Assembly: GCF_026619435.1 (NCBI RefSeq)
Contig: NZ_JAOVZQ010000001.1
Span: 4,917,815-4,981,814, forward strand
Origin: Hoeflea ulvae
Lineage (GTDB): Bacteria; Pseudomonadota; Alphaproteobacteria; Rhizobiales; Rhizobiaceae
DNA length: 64,000 nt
Reading direction: 5' to 3'
Below are positions 28,152-35,159 of this stretch, one piece after another. Position 1 is the first letter of the stretch. Every line of letters begins with the position of its first letter. Both the position numbers and the translations under genes were made by a program. Under the pieces are notes generated by a model. That model made no database searches. It was not told where the DNA came from and saw nothing but the letters and a program-made list of their open reading frames with translations.

Positions 28152-28400
28152 ATGGAGAAGCTTTTTTGCGATTTCGTTCCGGATTGCGACGGCTGGAGCG
28201 TGCTGATCGACGGACGCTGGATCGCAACCTACCGGAGCCTGCATCTGGCAAGGGAGGCGGCGAGAACCATGTTCGGCTTTCCCGGTAATGCCCTGACGAT
28301 GCGTCAGATGGCAGTTGACGGCAAGCTCTACGAATTGCGCGCTGCGCTAGCCTCGCCGGAACCGGAAAATACAATCCGCGCTCAACCCTGCCGGAACTGA
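28152..28400 (+). CDS. Small protein of unknown function
   Basis: This 82-residue protein starts MEKLFCDFVPDCDGWSVLID. It contains DGRWIATYRSLHLAREAARTM, a strand-strand-helix pattern seen in several small one-domain proteins of the DUF2188 kind, though I cannot confirm membership. A strong ribosome site (GGGAGGAGGG, 28138-28147) fixes the ATG at 28152; the frame upstream of it is not coding-like. A short dyad GTGGAAA/TTTCCAC (28104-28120) lies in its leader. The nearest neighbours are the DUF2934 gene (divergent) and topoisomerase IB (same strand, about 150 bases on). Confidence 0.65.
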   Translation: MEKLFCDFVPDCDGWSVLIDGRWIATYRSLHLAREAARTMFGFPGNALTMRQMAVDGKLYELRAALASPEPENTIRAQPCRN

Positions 28401-28549
28401 TGACGCCTTGAAAATTCACGTCCATCCACGCGGCTCAGGTCCGTGCAAGGCCCAGGATGCGAGGCTCGCCCCTGGTTTGAAAAGAGGATACGACACTGCG
28501 CCACTCCGGGAATGATGCCTATTCAGGCGCAACCTCGACACCAGCCCCT

Positions 28550-29565
28550 TTGTGCATCGGCCTGGTTCACGTCACCGATTCCGATCCCGGCTATGGCCGA
28601 AGGCGGCGGGGCAAGGGCTTCCAGTATCTCGATGACAAGGGGCAGACCCTCAAGGATCCCGACCACCTCGCCCGGATCAAGGCACTGGCGATACCACCCG
28701 CCTGGACGCAAGTGTGGATTTCACCGCTGCCGAACGGCCACATCCAGGCGACGGGAAGGGATGCCCGGGGCAGAAAGCAATATCGCTATCACGCAGATTG
28801 GACGTCGTTTCGCGAGGAGCAGAAATTCTCCACCCTGATGCAGTTCGCAAGGCTCCTCCCCAGGCTCAGGGACCGGGTCGAGAAGGACTTGCGCAAGCGC
28901 AGCCTCACTTGGGAACGCGTCATCGCATCGCTGGTCTGGCTGCTGGACAACACCATGATCCGGATCGGCAATGACATCTATGCCCGCGAGAACCGCAGTT
29001 ACGGACTGACCACCTTGCTCAACCGCCATGTGGCCGGCGAGGGTGCCGCGCTCAATCTGCGCTTTGTCGGCAAGTCGGGAATGAAATGGAAACTGAAACT
29101 GACCGACCGCCGTGTCGTCTCGGTCATTCGCTCGCTGCAGGAACTGCCGGGGCAGCGCCTGTTTCAGCTTCCCGGCGACAATGGCGACCGGACCGACATC
29201 CGCTCTCAGGACGTCAACGACTACATTCGCGATGTGATCGGCGAGCAGTTCTCATCGCGGCATTTCCGCACCTGGGGGCGACCACTGAGGCCGCGAGACT
29301 GCTTGCGGCAACGCCCCTGCCGGACACGGCCCGCGCGCGCACGATCGAGCTCAACAGCATCATCGACACGGTGGCCCGACGACTTAACAACACCCGCGCC
29401 GTGTGCAGGCGATGCTACATCCATCCTGGCGTCATTGACGCCTGGAATGACCAGACGCTGCAGCTCGAGCTTCAGGCTCTCAAGCGCCGCTATCCGCGTC
29501 CGTTCAAGGGGCTGGACATCGATGAGACCATCGTCCTGCGCTGGCTCAACACTCTTGAAGACTAG
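28550..29565 (+). pseudogene. DNA topoisomerase IB with a one-base frameshift
   Basis: This is a poxvirus/bacterial-type topoisomerase IB, which relaxes supercoils through a 3'-phosphotyrosyl intermediate. The first frame holds GLVHVTDSDPGYGRRRRGKG, GRKQYRYHADW, LIxxxYARENRSYGLTTL and FVGKSGMKWKLKLTDRR. At the G5 run 29274-29278 the frame breaks after HFRTWG. One extra G restores ATTEAARLLAATPLPDTAR and the catalytic CRRCYIHP, whose Tyr would otherwise be lost. The repaired length from the TTG at 28550 is 338 residues. The start is uncertain: the frame is open from 28481 with no ATG or GTG, and a CTG at 28496 sits 8 bases after AGAGG. The neighbouring stress-type genes fit its usual rhizobial setting. 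Confidence 0.82.
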
Positions 29566-29669
29566 GCGCACAGCTGCGTCAAACAGCAGCTCCGGCATGC
29601 CAACGCTACCCGGCAGATCGGTCCGCCTGGACCAAGATCAAGACGAAAAAGTCGGCTTCCCCCGGCGGG

Positions 29670-29942
29670 TCAGCTCTTGCCGCGCGCGAGGATCTTGCTT
29701 TCGACGCGATGGACACCCGCAACCGTCATGGCGGTTTCAATGCACCTGCGGATTTCGTCTTCTTCATTGACCCAACCGCTGAGCACAATGCAGGCGTCGG
29801 GCAGCACAGTCACCGCGACATCCGTCGCGTCGATTCTGCCGCTTGCTGCAAGCGCGGACGCGACGGCATGTTCCAGCTCCGCATTGCGCTTGCGTTCCAC
29901 GTCAGCCGGATCCCCGAAATATTCGCGTGGCTTGAACACCAT
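29670..29942 (-). CDS. BON domain protein
   Basis: The 90-residue protein has one BON domain: LEHAVASALAASGRIDATDV, then VTVLPDACIVLSGWVNEEDE and AGVHRVESKIL. The pattern of two helices around strands ending in a conserved V-L-x-G-x-V segment is clear. BON proteins bind phospholipid or associate with envelopes under osmotic stress. No signal peptide is present. TGAGGAT precedes the ATG. It is convergent with the topoisomerase IB gene. About 100 bases of the interval between them show no feature. Confidence 0.8.
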   Translation of the reverse strand: MVFKPREYFGDPADVERKRNAELEHAVASALAASGRIDATDVAVTVLPDACIVLSGWVNEEDEIRRCIETAMTVAGVHRVESKILARGKS

Positions 29943-30046
29943 GATGCTATCCTCACTTTTCGATTGTCACAGGCAGGCAAGGGCCGTCATGACGGGCCGG
30001 TCAGGTCAGAATTTGCGTTCGGGGCCGGTCGCCTTGACGCTGCCGG

Positions 30047-30217
30047 TCAGGACTTGTTGATGTCGCTGTCGCTGTCATAAAGCTCGGCGACCCTTTCATG
30101 TTGCGCTTGTTTTTCGCCGGGGGACAGGCGCCGCTGCCGCAGCACTGCGTAAATCATCGCAGCTGCCAGCAGCAGCGGCCCGATACCCACAACGAAGCCC
30201 CAAAAAAGAAAATCCAT
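30047..30217 (-). CDS. Small single-span membrane protein
   Basis: I translated this 56-residue frame directly. It begins MDFLFWGFVVGIGPLLLAAA, giving one N-terminal transmembrane helix (about 3-25). A charged cytoplasmic tail follows (RQRRLSPGEKQAQHERVAEL), ending DSDSDINKS. AGAAAGGGA lies before the ATG. The hydrophobic-then-charged layout and the good ribosome site support a real gene. It resembles small envelope-stress proteins in general shape; no family is recognised. Confidence 0.6.
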   Translation of the reverse strand: MDFLFWGFVVGIGPLLLAAAMIYAVLRQRRLSPGEKQAQHERVAELYDSDSDINKS

Positions 30218-30321
30218 GTCATCCCTTTCTTCCGGACGAGATCTGTTTGTCGCCGGTGTAACGATGAGATCAGCGCTTTGGTTCCCGTCGGCAAGACGGA
30301 AGCAACCCGGGCCGGCTCACG

Positions 30322-30615
30322 TCAGCGGTCGTCGGATTTTCGCTTGGTCTGGCGGCTGATCGCATCGGCCTGTATCTCGTCCGGATAGGGCGCAGGCGCA
30401 CCTGAGCCTGTGTCGCCCGGACCGGCGACCCGATCGCCACCCGAACGTCTGCCGGACCCGCCCGTCGGCGTGGATTCGCCGTCCTTCCACACCTCGGCCG
30501 GATCGGAGAGATCTGCACTTTCCGGCGCAGCCTTGTTGTGCTCGTGATTGGACTCCGGTTCCGGAAGCCGGCCTTCGCGTCGTTCATCGGGTGTGTGTTT
30601 GTCTGCAGGTTGCAT
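30322..30615 (-). CDS. Hydrophilic protein, probably disordered
   Basis: The 97-residue protein is almost free of large hydrophobic residues (MQPADKHTPDERREGRLPEP..., ending DAISRQTKRKSDDR) and rich in Asp, Glu, Gly, Pro and Ser. A textbook AAAGGAGGT lies six bases before the ATG, the strongest evidence that it is real. Its composition matches the small genes at 9851-10278, on the other side of the trehalose operon. It lies 42 bases downstream of sodC on the same strand. The function is unknown; a desiccation or osmotic role is guessed from composition and neighbours. Confidence 0.62.
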   Translation of the reverse strand: MQPADKHTPDERREGRLPEPESNHEHNKAAPESADLSDPAEVWKDGESTPTGGSGRRSGGDRVAGPGDTGSGAPAPYPDEIQADAISRQTKRKSDDR

Positions 30616-30657
30616 GGTAACCTCCTTTGAGGGATCAGTGCCGGGTGTCGCGCGCGA

Positions 30658-31179
30658 TCACTCGGCCGGGTTCAGGACGGCGCAGGCAATGCGGGCGCCG
30701 GAATTGCCTGATGGCTGCGAGATGTAGTCATCGGCACCGGAATGCAGCACCACCGCCGCCCCGTCGTCATCGAGAATGCGCGGATCGCCTTCGGTGCCGA
30801 GCGCGAAGCCGCGCACGAAATATTCGGCCTGCACCAGGCCGTCGGCACCGGCACGCACATTCGGCAGATCGCCCGGATGCGGGCCGTTTTCGTTGTGAAC
30901 GCCGTGGTCCAGACCCAGCGCCAGATGGCCGCCTGCGGATTCGAAATTGTCGGCGCTGTCGCATTTTCCGGTTTCATGCACATGAATGCCGTGCTCGCCT
31001 TCGGGAACGCCTTCAGCCTGGATCTCGACAAGAACGGCGCCTGACGCGGTCTCGACCATGCGGATCTCGCCCGTGATGCCCTCGCCTTCCAGTGTGCCCG
31101 TTACACGGTCACCTTCGGCGGCATAGGCGCTGGTTGAGCAAAGCAGTGTCATGCACAAAATCGCGATATGTGATTTCAT
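30658..31179 (-). CDS. sodC: Cu/Zn superoxide dismutase, periplasmic
   Basis: The 173-residue precursor has a signal peptide cleaved near residue 21 (CSTSAYAA). Copper ligands are His66 and His68 (GIHVHETG) and His146 (VVLHSGADDY). The bridging His85 and zinc ligands His92, His101 and Asp104 lie in GGHLALGLDHGVHNENGP and HPGDLPN. Cys73 and Cys166 would form the structural disulfide, and the near-C-terminal Arg163 (GNSGARIAC) guides superoxide. It detoxifies superoxide in the periplasm. AGGAGGATGAG precedes the ATG. Every catalytic residue is present. Confidence 0.94.
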   Translation of the reverse strand: MKSHIAILCMTLLCSTSAYAAEGDRVTGTLEGEGITGEIRMVETASGAVLVEIQAEGVPEGEHGIHVHETGKCDSADNFESAGGHLALGLDHGVHNENGPHPGDLPNVRAGADGLVQAEYFVRGFALGTEGDPRILDDDGAAVVLHSGADDYISQPSGNSGARIACAVLNPAE

Positions 31180-31422
31180 CTCATCCTCCTGTTTTCCGTC
31201 GCGAGCTTCTTCGCGGTAAAAAATTCCAACGCCTCAGCCGTCACTTTGTTCGGCTGGTGATGAAAAAATGCGGGCAGCAGGATTTGCGGAAGAAGATCAG
31301 GCCCCTTCGCAAGGGTCTCCGTGTCGAACACCTGGCGCAGCAACCCCGACAGCATCACGGATCGGAACTTTTGATCGGGATGCCGGTTTGATAGCAAAAG
31401 CAACTGGACAAGGACTGTTCCG

Positions 31423-31620
31423 ATGAAGCGCAAAAGAGAAATATGGGCGTTCGGCATTGCGGCAGCGATCATTCTGCTCAGCCTTGCCGTGTTGTGGGTC
31501 AGCCCGCAGCAATCAACCGCACCGGTGACGGTGGAAGAGACCGATCTCGACGTCGACGCTCCAAACGAAGTCGAGGAAGCGCCGCCAAGCGCGACCGGTG
31601 ATCTGGACGGTGGAAACTGA
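31423..31620 (+). CDS. Small single-span membrane protein with acidic tail
   Basis: The 65-residue protein has a positively charged start (MKRKREIW), then one transmembrane helix (AFGIAAAIILLSLAVLWV, about 9-26). An acidic, Pro-rich, periplasm-facing tail follows (EETDLDVDAPNEVEEAPPS). AAGGA lies about 9 bases before the ATG. The topology follows the positive-inside rule. The family is not recognised. A strong terminator lies about 140 bases downstream. Confidence 0.6.
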   Translation: MKRKREIWAFGIAAAIILLSLAVLWVSPQQSTAPVTVEETDLDVDAPNEVEEAPPSATGDLDGGN

Positions 31621-31762
31621 CCATTTCACATTGCCCCACGGGGCCTGAAAAAGCGGCATTGATGCCGGATCCGGATCTCGATTCGGACACGCATCAGCGC
31701 CGGGGCGCTCTCTGGCACCGGCAGTCATTCAGAAATCAATTGAATTCAGCGAGAAACGGGAA

Positions 31763-31795
31763 GCGAGCGGAATCAGGATTCCGCTCGCGTTTTTT
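31763..31795 (+). terminator. Rho-independent terminator
   Basis: A perfect 11-bp stem (GCGAGCGGAAT 31763-31773, ATTCCGCTCGC 31778-31788) has a 4-base loop and is followed by G and six Ts (31790-31795). It ends plus-strand transcription from the small membrane gene. It lies just beyond the stop of the convergent gene at 31806. Confidence 0.85.
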
Positions 31796-31805
31796 GGAGA
31801 GAGAC

Positions 31806-32261
31806 TCAGTAGGTTTTGATCTGGTCGCAAAGCTGGGTCATGCTCGCCATGTCCGGCATTGCGGCATCGGATGTTGCCGAAGCTCCGGCAGTTGCGCTGC
31901 TGTCGGTGCCGGTCGAGGCGGTGCCGGAAGTGCTGGAGTCGCTGGAGGACGACGAGGAATCAGCCGCAGTATCGGTGCCGGTCGTACCCTCGGTCGAGGT
32001 TGCCGCGCTTCCGCTTGTCTGCATAGCCTCGCAGTCGGCACGAACCTTTGCCTGCTGGGCGGTATCAAGCGAATTCCAGCCGGACCGCAGTTCCGAATCC
32101 GAGCGCAGAGTCGCGCCGTCACCGAAAAACGCATCGCGGGTGGTCTGATCCCAGCTCATGGAGCCGGAAGCTGCGCCTGTTGCATCGGTGCTGGTTTGGG
32201 CGATGGCAGAGACGCCTGTGAACAGCACGATGGTTGTCGCAGAAAGAATATTTCGCATCAT
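31806..32261 (-). CDS. Secreted Ser/Thr-rich protein of unknown function
   Basis: The precursor has about 151 residues and a signal peptide (MMRNILSATTIVLFTGVSAI, cleaved after AQ). A compact part follows (SMSWDQTTRDAFFGDGATLR... to about residue 77) with one cysteine (RADCEAM). Then comes a long low-complexity run of Ser, Thr, Ala, Gly and Asp. The protein closes with TQLCDQIKTY, so two cysteines could bridge the repeat-like tail back to the head. AAAGGAA precedes the ATG. Similar small 'head plus Ser/Thr-rich tail' exported proteins are common in rhizobia; no function is known to me. Confidence 0.65.
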   Translation of the reverse strand: MMRNILSATTIVLFTGVSAIAQTSTDATGAASGSMSWDQTTRDAFFGDGATLRSDSELRSGWNSLDTAQQAKVRADCEAMQTSGSAATSTEGTTGTDTAADSSSSSSDSSTSGTASTGTDSSATAGASATSDAAMPDMASMTQLCDQIKTY

Positions 32262-32570
32262 GGAAGTGTTCCTTTCCGATTGACTTGGTGGCACCACGCC
32301 ACCTGCCTGAGGAACTACGATGAGGGTGTTTTGTTCCACCTGTTTTCACAAATTTGACGTCAGGATCTGCGGGTGTCTTCACGGCCGCTCGGGCGCTATG
32401 GCAAGGCCCTGATTCATCCGTTTTCCAGCATGTTCTTGCGGCCGCTTGAGATGCCCTCTGCGCCGCGACGGAGAAGCGCCCGGGGCGCGCCTCGTCTTGT
32501 CGAGGCCACGGCGCCGATTTATGTAGACAGATACCCGAAACCGGTTTCAGGCACGTCAGGAGGACCCGAA
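32262..32570. other. Intergenic region, no gene recognised
   Basis: This 309-bp divergent interval lies between the secreted protein gene and the MgtC-type gene. Apart from the two ribosome sites (AAAGGAA on the minus strand, GGAGGA at 32558-32563 on the plus strand) I see no convincing gene, repeat or hairpin. An in-frame extension of the MgtC gene to 32373 is Arg/Pro-rich and not coding-like. Confidence 0.6.
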
Positions 32571-33059
32571 ATGTGGCAGCAGATCACCGCTGAGCTGAGC
32601 TCGAACGGCGGCCCGCCGATTATCATCATTGCTGTCCGAATTCTCGGGACCATCATCTTCTGCGGATTGATCGGTTACGAACGCGAGCTGCACAAGAACA
32701 GCGCCGGCCTGCGCACCAATATCCTTGTCGGTGTCGCCGCCGCAGCCTTTGCCCTCATCACACTGACCATGCTGGACACGCCGATGGCGGGCGATGACGT
32801 TCAGGCCGATCCGCTGCGCCTGGTCGAGGCCGTGACCAACGGCGTGGCCTTTCTTGCAGCGGGCATCATCGTCTTTTCCAAGGGCGAAGTCCGGGGCCTG
32901 ACCACCGGCGCGAGCCTGTGGATTTCGGCATCGATCGGTCTTGCCACCGGCCTGGGCTACTGGGCGATCGCCGCCATGGTGACCATGGTTGGGGTCTTTG
33001 TCCTTCTCGTCCTGCGCCAGGCCCAGATCGCCATCGGCCTGAAGGGCAAGGACGAGTAG
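32571..33059 (+). CDS. MgtC/SapB family membrane protein
   Basis: The 162-residue integral membrane protein has about four or five helices. The family core is visible: RILGTIIFCGLIGYERELHK (about 20-40), GLRTNILVGVAAAAFALIT and GVAFLAAGIIVF followed by GLTTGASLWISASIGLATG. In pathogens MgtC modulates F1Fo ATP synthase and supports growth at low Mg2+; the rhizobial homologues are less studied. GGAGGA (32558-32563) fixes the ATG at 32571. It is convergent with the cytochrome c gene, with six bases between the stops. Confidence 0.88.
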   Translation: MWQQITAELSSNGGPPIIIIAVRILGTIIFCGLIGYERELHKNSAGLRTNILVGVAAAAFALITLTMLDTPMAGDDVQADPLRLVEAVTNGVAFLAAGIIVFSKGEVRGLTTGASLWISASIGLATGLGYWAIAAMVTMVGVFVLLVLRQAQIAIGLKGKDE

Positions 33060-33065
33060 CCACAC

Positions 33066-34168
33066 TCACCGCCCTGGCGGCAACGAGGCGTAATAGTGGG
33101 AAAGGGCGCGGATATCGCCGTCGGTGAGCGCCGGAATCGCTTCATGCATCATCATGGCGCGATCGGTGCCGCCGCGGGTTCCGGACTTCCACAAAGTCAG
33201 CTGCGCGCGCAGGAACTCTTCGCTTTGTCCATCGAGCGGCGGGTAGCGGTCCGATCTGGGGCGGGAAACCGGTCCGTGGCAGGCACTGCAGGACGGAATA
33301 TTGGCCTTTTCGTCTCCGCCACGCGCCAGCAGCTCCCCGCGCGCAACAAGCGCCGGGTCAAGCGTGCCGTTCTCGTATCTGTCAGGACCCTCGCTTCCGA
33401 AGTCCGCGATGTGAGCAGCGAGCTGTGATATATCCTCGTCGCTCAGTTGCGATGTCGCATGCTGCATGAAGCCGCTCTGCCGCGCTGCGCTGCGATAGGC
33501 CTGAAGGCTCGCGGCAATATAGGCGGCAGACAGGGTATTCAGGCGCGGGATGTGGACATTTCCATTGGCGAACCCGGTCTCGCCGTGGCAGCGCCCGCAG
33601 CCGGCCTGGTAGAGAGCCGCTACCGGCGCAGCCCGGTCATCATCGCCTACTGGCAAGCCGGCTGCAGATTCGGCCTCTGCCCCCGGATTGGCCTGCTCGC
33701 CCTGCTTCACCGCATTGAGAAAGGCCACCACCGACCAGACATCATCATCGCGCCGCTGAGACGGCCACGCCGGCATGCCGCTCATCTTCACGCCGTTCTT
33801 GACGATCCAGTACATGTGCCGCGGCTCCCAGTCCGAAACCGCTTCGGTGACATGCGGGGGGCGGGCAGCATCGACAGCGCGGTTTGTGACCGGGATTGAT
33901 CCGGCATCGCATGGCAGAACGCGCAGGCATCCTGGTAATGTCTCCTCCCCAGCGCGATCAGCGACGGCGACGAAAGCTCCGGCACCTCATCCTCGGATGG
34001 GGCACGCAGCCAGACAGCGCTGCGATAGGCGTTGTGCAGCACCCAGGACACGCCGGGCAGGTGGCCCTGGCGGGCCGAGACATTGTACAGGCCAAGCCAG
34101 ACCACGAGAAAGGCGCCGACTGCCGCGATACTGGCCCAGATCAGGGTCGCTTTCAGGAACGATCTCAT
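33066..34168 (-). pseudogene. Membrane-anchored tri-heme cytochrome c with a one-base frameshift
   Basis: The protein starts MRSFLKATLIWASIAAVGAF, with an N-terminal membrane anchor (about 5-28). Three haem-binding motifs follow: CAFCH, CGRCH and CSACH. The first lies before, and the other two after, a frame break at the G6/C6 run 33856-33861. Adding one C joins ...SMLPAP to PHVTEAVSDWEPRHMYWIVK without a gap, giving 367 residues. The ATG overlaps the CtaG stop by four bases, as in the rest of the operon. This arrangement resembles the tri-haem cytochrome subunits of membrane-bound periplasmic dehydrogenases. It probably passes electrons from the PQQ dehydrogenase, or a bc1 complex, to the oxidase encoded upstream. 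Confidence 0.82.
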
Positions 34169-34755
34169 GGTGCCATCTCGCCTTTCCTGCCGCTGCGCAG
34201 CTCCCCGGACAAGAGCACCAGGCTTGCAGCCAGATAGACCGGCGTGCCGATTGCCAGCATGATCATCCCGCCCATCTGCTGGTCGGGCACCCCGCCCAGA
34301 CGGCACACATCCGCCTGGTACAGCAGTCGCGGGCTCAGGATCAGGATGGCCCCGAGCAGGGTCATGTGCATCGAGGTGAGAAACAGGCCGCCGGCGCCGG
34401 CCAGGGCCTCGCGCGGCTTGAGCACCGATGCCCACAGCAGCAGCCCGGCCAGCAGGAACGAAAGCTGCTCGGAGGCGAGCATCGCCGGATTGGCCCGTGC
34501 ATGGTCGTGAAAGGCGGGCAGATGCCAGCCCCAGACAATCAGGAATTCAACCACCGAAGCAAGCAGCGGCGACACCCTGACATCTGCGAAAAACCCCGGC
34601 GCACCCAGAACGATCAGCGGTGTCGCAAGCGCCACCACCGTCATGTGCCGCAGCATATGGGCCGAAAAATAGCCGCCCGTCGCGCTTTCGACGGGAACCA
34701 GCCAGACCAGCAGCAACAGGCCCAGGCCACCCAGCAGAAAACCATGCTGTTTCAT
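34165..34755 (-). CDS. CtaG-like cytochrome c oxidase assembly protein (caa3 type)
   Basis: This 196-residue integral membrane protein has about six helices. Conserved-looking features are FSAHMLRHMTVVALATPLIV (paired histidines in a helix), WGWHLPAFHDHA and MHMTLLGAILILSPR. They match the caa3-type CtaG family, which helps assemble the copper centre of caa3 oxidases and is distinct from Cox11. It sits between the small membrane gene and the cytochrome c gene, overlapping both by four bases. The ATG at 34755 is preferred over a GTG two codons earlier. Confidence 0.8.
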   Translation of the reverse strand: MKQHGFLLGGLGLLLLVWLVPVESATGGYFSAHMLRHMTVVALATPLIVLGAPGFFADVRVSPLLASVVEFLIVWGWHLPAFHDHARANPAMLASEQLSFLLAGLLLWASVLKPREALAGAGGLFLTSMHMTLLGAILILSPRLLYQADVCRLGGVPDQQMGGMIMLAIGTPVYLAASLVLLSGELRSGRKGEMAP

Positions 34756-35159
34756 TGGCACGTCTCCAGAACCAGCACCGGCAGCGACACATAGATCACG
34801 CCAATGAAGGAGATGATCGACAGCAGGAACGAGGCATGGCCAAGGAACTCATGCCGGTGCTCCTTGCCGGCAAGCGCGTGCTCGTAATTCCAGTCGTTAA
34901 GAAAATCCCACTGCACCCACGAGCGCCAGCCGACAAATGCGATACCGGCCAGCGCCAGCAGGGTGAAGCCGCCCAGCGCCAGCCTCAATGTCATGATTGC
35001 AGCAGCGTCACCGCCCAGCTTGGCGCAGACGGCGGCCGTCGCGCCGTAGCAGACCACGAAATGCACAGCCCAGATCGAGCCGGCAAATGTGATCATCCAG
35101 AGGCTGTCAGCCTCCTCAGACAGCGTTCTGCGTTCCTCGTCCTGTTCGGTCTTGGCCAT
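34752..35159 (-). CDS. Small three-helix membrane protein of the oxidase operon
   Basis: The 135-residue protein starts MAKTEQDEERRTLSEEADSL. It has hydrophobic stretches at about 21-42 (WMITFAGSIWAVHFVVCYGA), 58-77 and 110-130. The four-base ATGA overlaps with the oxidase gene upstream and ctaG downstream show tight co-translation. It may be an accessory subunit of the oxidase, comparable to subunit IV or a small subunit III-like protein, but I recognise no named family. Confidence 0.7.
   Translation of the reverse strand: MAKTEQDEERRTLSEEADSLWMITFAGSIWAVHFVVCYGATAAVCAKLGGDAAAIMTLRLALGGFTLLALAGIAFVGWRSWVQWDFLNDWNYEHALAGKEHRHEFLGHASFLLSIISFIGVIYVSLPVLVLETCQ

Noticed and set aside
31176..31472. 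A 98-residue minus-strand open frame (MIAAAMPNAHISLLRFIG...)
   Set aside because: It overlaps the better-supported small membrane gene at 31423 and has no ribosome site. Its first half reads antisense to that gene's transmembrane helix.
13137..33861. Programmed ribosomal frameshifting in the four broken genes
   Set aside because: None of the sites has a slippery heptamer with a downstream pseudoknot. The families are not known for recoding, and the clustering at G/C runs fits sequencing error better.
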